A DNA stretch of 50,231 nucleotides from Antrodiella citrinella. Taxonomy: Eukaryota; Basidiomycota; Agaricomycetes; Polyporales; Steccherinaceae. The stretch's first letter is position 1. The number at the start of each line of letters is the position of its first letter. Location of the stretch: NCBI GenBank assembly GCA_004802725.1, contig SGPM01000203.1, positions 1-50,231 on the forward strand. The letters run 5' to 3'. The translations under genes and the position numbers were made by a program. The notes below the pieces were generated by a model that saw only the letters and a program-made list of their open reading frames with translations, did no database searches and had not been told where the DNA came from. Shown here piece after piece: positions 10,498 to 21,884 of the stretch.

Positions 10498-13400
10498 TCA
10501 TTTTCGGGTGCGCACTAAGCCCAGCAACCCGTGAATGATGACCCCCATTTCCTGCCTCGATTCCCAAAGTGGCAACACAATGCAGAATACACCGCTGAGC
10601 CCAACCCAGATGCTGTCGCAATCATATCATCAGACCTGCACAAATGAAGGGAAAGGAGTGAACTCACATGGAACACGCAACCCAGAATGTGTAGAAGGCT
10701 CTGCTGAACACGTAGTGCGCAAAGAACATGGGAAGAGGTACTGTGAATCGGGTCAGCCCAAACGAACGCGGACAACGTTCCCTGTGGACACTAACCGACG
10801 ATAGTGACCGCAAGCGCCAGCAGAATCGAGTAGACTGTAGCCTTTTTGTAAATCTTCTGCAGACTATCCAAGTCGGGAGGTTCTTGATGGACAGATCCAT
10901 CGCTCGGGACTTCCTGCACGTCGACGTCTACCTTCTCCGAAGACTCGTTGACAACATCGTCCGAGCCTTCTTCTACCTTATCAGACAGTGATTCCTCCGA
11001 AGCAGCATATATAGCGATGGCGCGTGTGTCCTGGAAATCATATTTGTCGGGTTCTGCAGAAGTTAGTATCTGTGGTGAGATAGGGAGATGTCAGATCAAC
11101 GTACTTGCTAGCGATACCAAGACTGTGAAGACGCCAGAAAACAATAGACCAGTAAGCCCACTGCAGACAGCGGAGTACGGCAAGGCGAGATTGGTGATGT
11201 TGATCTCGCCATAGATTTTCCAGCATCCTATCATCCACGCTAGCATCCCCATGACGGCTCCCACTATACTACCCATGAACACTCCAGCGCGAGTCAGCTT
11301 CGCCCATGTCACCGTCAACCCGATAGGAACGACAGCAGGGCTAAGCACCACCCCTCTGCAGGTTGTCAAGTCAGATGATGTGAATTGTGATCAGGGTAGA
11401 AAGCGTACTGCACGTAGAATAGCTATGACAAGTCAATGCATCAGCGCACAATTTCAATCGTAAATGTGTCAACGTACCCAGCCAAGGTCTATACTTGCTT
11501 TGTGTAACTATTCATTTTGTCAGCAAGCATACAACGATCATGAAGGCGATATGATGCCTACTATCGTTGCCCATGCCCCCATCCAAACGGCCCAAAAGCA
11601 AATGAAGTAGTGCGAAATGCGCACGATCTGCGCGCCAGATGCCTTAGGGTTAAGGTATGTTCGATAGATGCTAAGAACGGTACTTGAAGTATTTTTCGAC
11701 ATAGAGTGCAATAGCGAGACTTACTCGTACGAACTTGCATAAAGTCAGAAAGTGTATGCATCCAATGCAGGTATGAATTGTACTCACAAGAGACTCGACA
11801 CCGCAATCAATTCAGCGCTTGCGGCAGATGTTACGGCCATGCTGAACTGGGAGATGAGACACGCCACAGACGAATGATATGTACTTACAAGACTACGAGC
11901 AGAATAGCAACAGCGCCACCCCGCCCCATAAGGACCACTGCGGCGGCAGGGGCCGCTAACCCTGCACTTGTCTGAGAAGACGACAAAGCATTAGGATAGG
12001 TCGGAAATTTGGGCTAGGTTGTGCATATGTAATTTAGGCGTTAAATACGACGAATTTGAAAGACTGACATCGTTGACCAGAGCACGTGCTGCTAAACCTA
12101 AGCAGGATGCGAAAGCCCACGGAACTGCAAACCAGGAAAGACCGCCAAGCATCTGTTCAGCGACTGATTAATTATCATGCTATGATAGTGACTTCAGTGG
12201 ACGTACGTAGGCTTTGGTAGTGGACTGAGGAGCACTTGCAATTGCCTGGATTCAAGTTAAAGTATGTTGATGGATTAATAACATCCCGTCCTCACTCTTT
12301 GCCAGTATCCTTGGTAGAGTGAGCTAAGAAGCATGCCTGCGTCTAGGTGAACGAACTACATACCTTGATCACAAAACACACCGGAGAATCCTGGTACAGT
12401 AGTCATCAGGACTGGACGAGGGACGTGCTGTTTCCGACCTACCTGTAAGCATGGTAGCAGCACCAAACACAAGCCCCTGGTTCGATTTCATGGTCAAGTA
12501 ACTGCCGGCTTGATTACCAGTCACCGGCGTGTCAACACCCGCCTGCACGAGCAGCTCGTACAAGCGTCCGATGCTTCCGATTTCAGGAGATGTTCCGCTG
12601 AAAAGTCTCAATGTTCAGTGGATACTACGGAAGCGTGTAGTACATCGACTTACTAGGTACGGCCTAGGAACAAGTAGATCACAACGAACAGGATGATCGT
12701 GTGCACCCAGTCACAAATGAAGGTTGCGCGGAGGCCCCCGAAAATGACGTACACGGCGATACCAATAGGCAATAGGAAACACGCCGCAACAATGTTCATG
12801 CCAGTCAGCGCGTTCACCGTCGCGGCACCACCGACTACAAATGCAGTCAGAAGGTCAGTGATAAACGTAAGGACCAAGACACACCAGCCCTCACGCAGAA
12901 GTGACCCGCAGACCAAGAGATTACAAAGGAAGCCATAGAATGCAAACAAAAGATGGGCCCCGGTTCCAAATCTTGTCTTGACGATCTGAAGACCAGCTCA
13001 GTGTTCTCGTTCACCTCAAAGGATGTATCGCATGCCTCAAGAAACGTGTGCGCTCCATTTGCATTCATCTTGACCTTGGCAGCCACAATGGCGAAGAAAG
13101 CGAGTTGAATGGTGCCGCCTACGCCGTACCACCTGAAGATCCATTAGTTCTTGAAAACGAAGCAATTGGAAGGCTGACCATGGACCGCTAAGACCTGAGA
13201 AGTAAAATCAGACCACATGACGGCGTAAAATAAAAGGAAGTACTCACCGAATGTATACGCAGCTGTGCTTGATTGTAGAAGCGTCGCGCTCCAAGTCCAA
13301 GCACTGACACTACCAGGGCGTGTCAAGCATGCTACCTGTGACATCTTGGACTGAATCTTACATTCCGCAGCACACCAGTCCGGGCTGTTATTGTCTAAGA

Positions 13401-13783
13401 TCAACAACATGTATACGTCGTCGACGATCTTGACATACCTTAACGCTCCTCGATGCGGCCTGAGAAGCGATTGAACAGAGATGACCTGGTGACATATGGC
13501 GATCTACGCACCGAGAATTCTTCCGAAGATGAGGGTGAGAATCTTGAAAATTTCGATTGCAGTAACGTTAGAAGCATCATCAGCCCAGCAAAGAAGAATC
13601 CAACGCCTGTGTGATTTTCGGTGAATCCTCAGACGAGCTGCATGACTTCCGTTGAGTTGACTTACCGACGACGACTCCGTATCCTACACTCTGATCTGTT
13701 TACGATCTTTAGATCATGGACGATTTTCCTGTGAATGGAAATTGCATACCTAACAATGGCTTGAATGCTGTTTCGTCCGACAT
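10498..13783 (-). CDS. DUR3: Urea transporter, DUR3-type (sodium:solute symporter family)
   Basis: A plasma-membrane active urea permease of the SSS family. I could thread 25 exons from 13783 to 10498 that sum to 1965 bases (654 residues). Exons include 13783-13750, 13695-13666, 13606-13512, 13459-13439, 13384-13362, 13309-13248, 13132-13036, 12985-12895, 12834-12654, 12597-12443, 11971-11889, 11670-11562, 11355-11105, 11053-10796 and 10612-10498. Family signatures are GYGVVVG near the N-terminus, SRSVKPGL, WTWSATLLQSSTAAY, GGAATVNALTGMN, FGGLRATF, GVFCDQGYWQRA and GLSWFAVPWA. A soluble acidic stretch (ESLSDKVEEGSDDVV region) precedes the last two membrane segments, as expected for the cytoplasmic loop. 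Two details are odd: an apparent GC-AG intron and several tiny exons (9 bases at 11725-11733; 14 bases at 12296-12309 and 11409-11422). Nitrogen control is likely from the family, but no site was identified. Confidence 0.93.
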
Positions 13784-13871
13784 GGCAAAAGAGACCAGCG
13801 TGAGTTGTGCAAACGAGGGTCCTGAAGAGTCTTGAGAATTGGTCGATTTTTATGCCAGAACTTGTGACCAT

Positions 13872-13888
13872 GTATATATATATATGTA
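13872..13888. repeat. (TA)n run in urea transporter promoter
   Basis: A short TA dinucleotide run (TGTATATATATATATGT) lies about 90 bases upstream of the DUR3 start codon, where a TATA element is expected. It may act as the core promoter. Confidence 0.6.
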
Positions 13889-15083
13889 TGCTGCATCCTT
13901 TGGAAGCCATGATAAGACCGATAAAGATATGACTGGAGTATCTCACAGGGAAAATCTCTCTGCAGACCGTGAACATTTCTTCATATCTCCAGAGAGAAGA
14001 TAAGGGTATCTCCAGGGAGATGATAAGGCTTTCCTTTCCGCACGGCGTGCCGGTCTCATATACAGCGAGCAGGTATCGCGTCAAATTCGAAGTTTGAGAT
14101 CAGAAGTCAGATCTTCATAGATGAAGTGGTAGTTGTTCGCGAGAGCACATTCTTCCAGTGCGCATATACAGACACATTGAAGCGCGTATTTCGATCTGGC
14201 AGAAGTCGCAACATGTTATACACGAATATCTGCCAATGCCGCGTCACTTCAGGTTGCTTGAAACTTCGGATAATGACGTACTAAAGTATGTCCCGGCAGA
14301 TCTGCTGTAGTCCTCGCTTCATGTGTTTGATTGAATAGGAGACCGATGCATGAAGCTTTAATAAGTTTGAAGAGTCAAGCCAACTTGAAGCGCGCCACCG
14401 TGGCGCCACCACGCCTGAGAACTATATAGGCGCAAGCCACAGACCGGCCCTAAACTAGGTATTTCTAAGGCGGGTTTTGCGCTTTGTGGTTTCCTTAGAA
14501 CATACTCAGCTAGGGTCTATTTTATAGTTTCTAACTCGCGTCTCGCATGTTTACACGTGCCACATTCTTCATATCTAGCCGATGACATCCGCGCTCCCTC
14601 GTTTGACAGAGAACATGGCCTGCCTTTGCGCAGGTCCCGAGGACGTTTGGTTTTCGCATTTCCTGACCACTTGCGTTTGGGAGGTGCGGGAGCCAGCGAG
14701 TTGAGCGTCCGTCTGATGGATATCGTATTTGTTGTACTTACTGTATTTGATGGATGCGCATTTGGAATGAAATAGAAGTTTTATTCTCACAATATCGTGT
14801 CTCCGCGGGCAACTAGCTTGACTTGAAGTTCGCGTTGCTTTTCTTCTTTTTCTGAATGTTCTGGTACCGTTTGACGGCACTTTGGGTGCCGTACATGTTA
14901 CAGGAATGCTTGCGAGACATATGCATCACTACACTCCCTCTACAAGCAGGCCAAAGCTGTTCAACAAAAATTTACAATGTTTGTGACACGTTGTGTATGT
15001 TAGATGCCTCGCTCCGAGTCCCTGTCAGCGACGAGGGACTCTGGTGCGCACGTTTCACGTTGGGTTCGGTAGCCAGGTCTGGT
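13889..15083. other. Intergenic region
   Basis: Between the transporter promoter and the 3' end of the first P450. No supported gene; short open frames only. Confidence 0.45.
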
Positions 15084-17422
15084 TTACTTACGTGTGGCGA
15101 ACACCACGTCCGTGTCTTGCTGCTCAATCAGATCCCGGGCTTGGCGCGAACGGGGGACCAGAGAGCACTCGAAATCTTGAGGGCGGCTGTTTGGTGAGAT
15201 TCAGCTAAAATGTTCTCAAGTTGCATACAGTATGCGATCCATACCTCGTGAACCCATCGGTAAACACGGGCTTCGGAGTGATATCACGACCAGCTCCATC
15301 CTTGGGCTTGAAAATGTCCATCGTCGCGATGATACTAGCGAGGACTAGGAAGATGCACGAATCCGCAAACTCTCTGCCCGGGCACAACCTGCTGACAGGT
15401 CAGTTGTGTTTACTTGGTTGTGTCGGACTGTCGTAGATATTCGCACGTACCGGCGACCAAATCCGAACACAAAGGTTTTCGGGTCCATATGCTCTGTCTC
15501 TCCAGGCGCGACCATGAACCTCTCCGGGAGGAAGGCCTCCGGATCAGGATAAACTTCTTCGTCTTGAGACATACCCCTGTAAATGGATGAATGTCAGAAG
15601 TTGTGGAGGCAATCGTGAGGGTATTCGGCTAACACGTACCACAAGTTAGCGATGACCATTGTACCGCCTGGAATTCTGCACCCTTTGAATTCGTCATCTT
15701 CGGATGTAGCATGGGGAACACCTGAGCACAAACAAACCACTTCAGAAAATTAGCTGTCTGAATCATGAGATTTTGATTACCCAAGGGGACGGCGACGTGC
15801 CATCTGCGTGGGAGTATAAGCACTCGGTGACGCAAGGCTTGAGAGTGGCACGCTGTACATACCTGTATGTTTCCTTAATTACTGCGTTCAGATAAGGCAA
15901 ATCTTCTCGATCTTCCGACTCTGGCAATCGTGTGGAGCCGACGACTCGATCCATCTCTTGTTGAGCCTTCAGGTATACGCCCGGATGAATGACCATGGCG
16001 AGTATGAAGATATGCATGACTGTGAGCATCTACAGCCCACCAATTCACTACACCTGTACTAGCCACAGTCAGGACGAGGATCGCTCACGGTTTCTGTTCC
16101 AGCTAAAGTGTCCGTTCAACTCGCGTCGTCAAATGATACATCGGAAAGAGTCTGACCGGAAAACAACGAAGTTGCGACACACTTGACATCTCTGTCGTCT
16201 TCAGGAGCTAACACCCGGTTTCCTTCTGTGAGCCCCTCGAGGAGAGCAGCTGTGACTGATGGTCTCGCAACTCCGGATTCCTGCGCAAATATTCATTAGG
16301 TAGATGTCGACAAATTGAAGAGAGAGAAATCATACCATCTGGGACTTTACCATGTTGTAGGGAGTATTATATGTGTTGCGGATCAATGGTAAGGCGCTAT
16401 CGATTCGTCGTTTCCATGAGCCCATTCCAGGGAGCCAATGCAAACAGTACTTCACTGACGAGAGAGGCTGAGCGTCCGAGTTGGGTCACGAGTGTATATG
16501 AGAGGACTTACAAAAGGGCAAAAAATCGACGATAACCCCTCCGCCACTATCAACGACCCGGAATAAGCCACTCCGCTGAGGATGAGTTGAGAAACGGCCT
16601 TACGACGAAGCAGAAACCAGAGCAGCGGTACTTTTCTCGCCGAGTGCACCGTATTCGTCGTTGTCTGTTCTGACGATGTGTCCATAAGTGACATCCAAAA
16701 CAACAGCCTCGGTGAACCTTATTCGTTTACATCAATATGAGTTATCATCGGCCAACGGAGGCCCGGATGCAGCAGCGACACACCTCGTCAAATGAGAAAC
16801 AAAGGAGTCCGGGCGGCTCAGCATACCCTTCAGCATCACGTTTATTTCACGACGCTGCGTCGTTCGCCGGTACGCGGCGACAGTCGGAGCCAAGAAAACA
16901 TCCTGAATCCAACGACGGCATTTTTTGTACCTATCTCCGTACCGGAGCATGGGCACAATGTCGAACTGAAGCCTATCAACAATACATAGTCAGTTTAAGT
17001 TGGAATCAGAACATCGAACCTTTGGTCCTTACATCTCGGTGTAGAGGACGAAACGAGGCCTATCAGAATAGACTGCACCTCTCTTCTCCAGAAGATCTTT
17101 CGCAGTGCTCACGTGGTTGAGAACGAGAACGCATCGACCGAAGAATCTCGCATAGACGATTTTTCCTGCAAAGAGGAATGAACACAACACGCGGAAGAGG
17201 TAGAAAGACTCGCAGTGATGTACCATATTTGCGACCCCACGATAAGAACGTTTTCTCCTGGTGTTCAGATATCTGGTGTACGTTCCCAATAAACGGCAAC
17301 GGCTTAGGACCTGGGGGAAGACGGATAGCAGAGGCTTGCGCCCAGTGGACAGCTCTATAGATGCCGAGACCGAGTAGAAGACAAAGTCCACATAATGCCT
17401 GCGGGGAGAGACCAGAGAACAT
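15084..17422 (-). CDS. Cytochrome P450 (array copy A)
   Basis: A membrane-anchored microsomal monooxygenase; substrate unknown. Fourteen exons: 17422-17224, 17165-17033, 16972-16784, 16717-16604, 16546-16512, 16454-16336, 16280-16157, 16102-16089, 16029-15863, 15803-15781, 15721-15640, 15576-15451, 15388-15245, 15186-15084; 1572 bases, 523 residues. An N-terminal membrane anchor ([13 protein letters not shown]) precedes the proline hinge [13 protein letters not shown]. The I-helix AGTET is encoded by its own 14-base exon. The K-helix E-x-x-R (KETYR), the PERF box (LPERF) and the haem loop [13 protein letters not shown] are all present; an intron splits the haem loop between the two arginines and the cysteine. 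All key residues are intact, so it should be functional. It is the closest relative of the pseudogene to its right (shared tail [18 protein letters not shown]). Confidence 0.92.
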
Positions 17423-17474
17423 TGCGACAGCTGGGACAGCGAAATTGGGGAATGTTCGAGTCCCTCGTCCGTGC

Positions 17475-17481
17475 CTTTATA
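17475..17481 (-). promoter_or_regulatory. TATA box of P450 copy A
   Basis: TATAAAG on the minus strand, 53 bases upstream of the start codon. The same spacing recurs at the other intact P450 genes. Confidence 0.55.
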
Positions 17482-17980
17482 GAAGACAAAAGTCAGTATT
17501 TGATTCCAAACTATTCCCACGATGTGGCGACAAGCTAAAAATGCACGGAAGCGAATAGAAATGAATGATCAGGACGGACGCGTATCGTTTGACAGAACGA
17601 GAACAGGTAGTCCGAGGACAGAACAAAAGACGGTACGATTCTGTCACCCAATATCCCAGCTCTGAATTAGCACGTCTGCGAACCTCTCTAGACAGATCGA
17701 AATGAATGCATATGACGTACTGTGGCTCAACACGAATGTGCTAAATAGGATGTGAAAACCGATGTCGCACGGAGCTGGAAGGAAAGACTTAAAAGACACT
17801 TCCGTGGATCATGGCAAGATGTCTGTGTTTGTACTGACTGCCCTTTTCTTGATTCGTAGGTGCCTTCAGAATATAATATCACTATTACCGCCACAAGAAG
17901 GCACCTTGTTCAGAAAAAAAGTTGTGACTATTTACGACAAGTCGTGTTGACTCGTGTATGACGACGACGACCGTAACGTC
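17482..17980. other. 5' flank of P450 A, partly duplicated
   Basis: Noncoding. The part at about 17630-17780 resembles 19015-19205 (shared ATTAGnACnTCTGCGnACCTCT and TGTGGCTCAAC blocks), so the upstream region was copied together with the P450. Confidence 0.55.
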
Positions 17981-18076
17981 CACGAATATCGTCTCGTACC
18001 CAGACTGAAACCGCACCCAGTCACCGCATTCTACGACTGGGTGCGGTTCTAGTCTGGGTACCAGACGACACGAATA
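17981..18076. mobile_element. 80-bp foldback MITE-like element with 8-bp TSD
   Basis: Bases 17989-18068 form a near-perfect hairpin. The arms are 34 bases long (17989-18022 and 18035-18068), match at 31 of 34 positions, and are separated by a 12-base loop. Directly outside the arms lies the same octamer, CACGAATA, at 17981-17988 and 18069-18076, which is what a target-site duplication looks like. An 8-base duplication is typical of hAT and P-type transposons, so this is best read as a nonautonomous miniature element with no coding capacity. It sits between the 5' flank of P450 A and the 3' end of the P450 pseudogene. Confidence 0.75.
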
Positions 18077-18108
18077 CGTCAGACTACATGGCCTAGATTG
18101 AGACAGGT

Positions 18109-18977
18109 TCACTGAGGAGAGACAAACGTAGCGTCCTTGTCTTGCTGCTCGATCAGATCTCGAGCTTGGCGTGAACGGGGGACCAGGGAGCATTGGAAAT
18201 CTTGAGGGCGGCTGTTCGGTGGGTTTATTTCAGAAATGTTCCCAAGCCAGTACGAACACCGTAAACCCCTCGGTGAACAAGGGTATCGGAGTGATATCAC
18301 GACCGAATTCATCCTTAGCCTTCATAGTTTTCATCGTCGCAACAATATTAGCGATGACTAAGAAGATGCAGGAATTCGCGAAGTCCCTTCCCGGAAACAG
18401 ACTGTCGAGGGAATGAGCTAGCACACTGGTGTGACAGAGGGATCGAAGCATACCGGCGACCAAAACCAATCACAAAGACTCTCGGGTCTTGAGGTTCTTT
18501 TCCTCCGGGAGCAATCATAAATCTCTCCAGGCGGAAAGCCTCTGGATCGGCATAGACATCCTCGTCTCGAGACATACCCCAGAAGAGTGTCGGCCGGGAG
18601 AAAGAAACGTACACGAGTCTTCGAGCAAACTTACCATAAGAATGACCATAGTACCGCCTGGAACTTTGTATCCGGTGTACTCAGTGTCTTGACTTGTAGC
18701 ATGGGGAACGCCTGACGAACAGTTCACGTGAGAGGACTAATGAAATGAAGCGTGAGCCTACCCAAGGGAACGGCAACATGCTAGCTGAAGTAAACAGCTA
18801 GTGCGACAGGTTCAGAAGGTACCATTTGACGCACCTGTAGCTTTCCTTGATTACAGCGTCCAGATAAGGTATATCCCCACGATCTTCCAGTTCAGGCAAC
18901 CGTGTTGGACCGATTCATCATTATTCGTGTTGACGATGTGACTATAAGTAATGTCCATGAGAACAGCTTGAGTCATC
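18109..18977 (-). pseudogene. Cytochrome P450 pseudogene (array copy B)
   Basis: A decayed tandem copy most similar to P450 A. It opens in the middle of the gene, at the equivalent of exon 4 (TQAVLMDITYSHIV), with exons 1-3 gone. Within that exon it jumps near 18915 straight to the exon 9 equivalent (TRLPELEDR), so the whole I-helix region is deleted. The K-helix KESYR survives. In the next exon the conserved Trp codon has become TAG (18781-18783). PERF has become LERF. The haem loop reads RRLFPGRDF, so the Cys that holds the haem iron is replaced by Phe. The last exon junction has also lost its usual donor phase. The terminal tail ([18 protein letters not shown]) still resembles P450 A. No functional P450 can be made from it. 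Confidence 0.88.
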
Positions 18978-19542
18978 CTGTTCACATTTGCATCAAGTCA
19001 AACGTGCCATGACGCTGCAATGGTTACTCCCTGAGAACAGGACAAGTACAGTACGGTACGGTTCTGTGGTTCTGTGGCCTAATATAACAAAATTCATTAG
19101 TACATCTGCGCACCTCTTAGAATGGCTTGCATACAGATGAGACTCACTGTGGCTCAACGTCAAAGCGCTAGGATGACCGATCTCGCGCGGAGCCCCTTGG
19201 AACACCTTTCAAAAATCCTGTGGATCAATGAATATCTCGGTGGCGCATGTATTGACATTCAAGTTGAGGACCGCGGACCATATGCAGGGAGGGACGCGAA
19301 ACACCACGGATCACATCATTCATGCCAGTGCCGGTGGGATGGGAGAGCACAGCGATGGGTCGTACAACATATATACCAAGTGTGATACTGAGGAGCGGGC
19401 TCGGATACTGTTTCGCAGTCAATATTGGTCTTCAGCAGGACATGAAATAGACAAAGACGCGTATGACAAAATGAAATCCGAAATCATGTTCACAGTCAAC
19501 CCTGGAACAGACCATATGGCGACGGCGAGCCAATTCAAAGAT
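18978..19542. other. Duplicated 5' flank and spacer in P450 array
   Basis: Bases about 19015-19205 are a diverged copy of the sequence upstream of P450 A. The remainder is spacer; a 109-codon frame at 19228-19557 has no recognisable features and overlaps the end of P450 C, so I do not call it. Confidence 0.45.
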
Positions 19543-21819
19543 TCAATCCACCTCTGAATCTTCAAACAAACAAATGGCCTGTTGTGAACGAGGTAATATC
19601 GAACAGAGAAAGTCCTTGGGGCGACTGTAAAGACCGCCGTGACCTGAGCTCAGAAATTATGCCACCACAACCAGTGATGCGAAAACGTACCGAGCAAACC
19701 CTGAGGTATACTCCACGGCAGGTGTAATTTCATTTCCGTCGTCGTCAACGGCCTTGCTAATATTCATTGTGGCGATCATTGTGGCCATGAATAAGAACAG
19801 ACTTGCATCTGCAAATTCCTTGCCAGGACAAATGCTTAGTAGACTTGTCAGCACAATTCGTTGCTCAGGAAGATGATCGTCCTACCGACGTCCGAACCCG
19901 AAAACCATGTTCTTCGGGTCTGCGAGGCTACCTGGAGCCATCTCCAAGAACCGCTCAGGCTTAAAGCTGTCCGGATCGGGGTAGAGTGACTCGTCCTTGG
20001 ACATACCCCTTCATATCCGAAATAATCAGTCCGCGAACGTGGAATCAGCACGACGAACTCACCAAATATTTCCGATGACAAGAGACTTAGCGGGGATCTT
20101 GAAATTTTGATATACGTCATCCCTCCCGACCACATGAGGAACAGCTGTTCGAAATCTTAGCGACGTGCGGCGTGGATGTTGCAACGGAGCACCTTACCTA
20201 ACGGAACGGGTACATTCCACCTGAAAGTCTCATCAGACTTCAGCACAGAAAGACAGAAAATTGACGTACCTATACACCTCCTTCATGACGCTCACCAAGT
20301 AGGGTAGATTATCACGATCCTCCCAATCTGGCAGTCTGTCCGGACCAACGACTCGGTCTAGTTCCTCCTGAGCTTTTTTGAAAACTTCGTGGTGCAGGAC
20401 CATGGCGAGAATGAAAGTCCGCATTACGCTGCTCATCTGTGCGAATGCGTCAGGATCGTGTCCTCAATGCTCCGGTAATCAATACTCACAGATTCCGTGC
20501 TGGCTGTACCATTGCCACTAGGGTAAGTAAAAGAATTCGAGAGTGGTGCGGATAATCTTACCGGCATATAGAGTTCCAGAGGCACCTCTGATGTCTGTGT
20601 CATCTTGCTGTGAGAGACTGCCGTCACAATAGTGCGCTTCTAGCAGATTTGACGCAAAAGATGCATTCTTGACCCCGCCGGATCGCTTTACGCAAGATCA
20701 GTGACAAAAGATTGTTCTACGAGTGGAACTCGACCAACCAGAGTATTCTTGACGACATTATACTGAGCATCAAGCATAGACTGAAGGAGCTCCCTGGTTT
20801 TGAGAAGCTGGATCTTGAATCCAGAGCCTGGCATCCATGTTGGATAATGTTTTACTACGTTTATGAGAAAAGAGGCATCTTGAATGAGACGAGTCAATAC
20901 TCACGAATTGGAAACACGTCCACCAGCATGCTTCCGGCGCTGCAGATCAGGTTCGTCATCGGGATTGGTGGACTGTCGGTCAAAATTTTCAAACTAACCT
21001 CCCGGTACAAGCCGCTGCGTGCATTGCACGCTCCGACAGATCGACGTACGAATCGTTATCAGAGGTGACGCGATGTCCGTATGCGATCTCTAACACAATG
21101 GCGGCATTGTACCTAGCAGGATGATTAGTCACATCTACAAAAAATGACAAAATTATTCATACCTGAAGAAATGTGTCTCGTACGCATTCGGATGAGTTAT
21201 TAGACTCTTCAACATGGCGCTAAGTTCTCGCCGCATGAGGGGCCGATAGTTAACCAGAACTCCCTGCGCAAGGAATGCATCGTGGAACCATCTTCGGTAT
21301 CTGCGAAACTTATCGCCGTAAGGTATGAGCGGTAAGGTATCACCTAGACCAAGACTAGGCAAAGATCGTTAACATAAATCCTTTAGGCGTATTTGCGACA
21401 TGGCTTACACCTCTCCCAGGAGGGCAAACCGTGGTCGATCGGAAAAGTTTTCGCTCTTCTTGTCCATGAGATCTTTAGCGACCTGGACCGAATTCACGAT
21501 TATCACAGAAGTCTGAAACAACTTCGCGTGCACAACAGCACCTGGAGGATTTTGTCATCAGTAACGCGACCACGATTTTATGAATGTAGAACGCACCGAA
21601 GGTTCTTCCCCAAGATAGAAAAGTGCGCTCTTGGTATCCCATAGGTAGTTGAAGGGCATTGCCCACGAAAGGAACCTGCTTGGGTCCCGGAGGAAGAGAG
21701 AGTGAGGGAGGAGAGTTCTTCCACACGATGACCGCGTGACACAGAATGAGCAGCAATATGACAGAAACAGCAGCATACGCAGTAGGCTGAGAGGAAGCGA
21801 CGAGATGCTGTGTGTCCAT
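19543..21819 (-). CDS. Cytochrome P450 (array copy C)
   Basis: A P450 paralogue of 523 residues. Fourteen exons: 21819-21597, 21541-21409, 21354-21163, 21112-20999, 20939-20905, 20854-20739, 20685-20562, 20503-20490, 20436-20270, 20220-20198, 20144-20063, 20008-19886, 19834-19691, 19624-19543. The intron positions and most exon lengths equal those of copy A. Membrane anchor ([16 protein letters not shown]), hinge [14 protein letters not shown]-helix KEVYR, PERF box (KPERF) and haem loop FGFGRR-ICPGKEF are present. The I-helix oxygen-activation motif, encoded on the 14-base exon, reads ASTES where A and D have AGTET: the Gly becomes Ser and the Thr becomes Ser. The C-terminus differs from copy A after PRSQQA. 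It is intact and probably expressed, but possibly with altered catalysis; substrate unknown. Confidence 0.9.
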
Positions 21820-21877
21820 TGTAACGTGGGTGTGGCCGGTAGGTGACCTTGTGCTCTCCTTTTCTTGACCACATGGT

Positions 21878-21884
21878 GTTTATA
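21878..21884 (-). promoter_or_regulatory. TATA box of P450 copy C
   Basis: TATAAAC on the minus strand, 59 bases upstream of the start codon, at the same spacing as in the sister genes. Confidence 0.5.

Noticed and set aside
19228..19557. 109-codon plus-strand frame in the P450 array
   Set aside because: No known domain, no promoter or splice support, and it overlaps the last exon of P450 C on the other strand.
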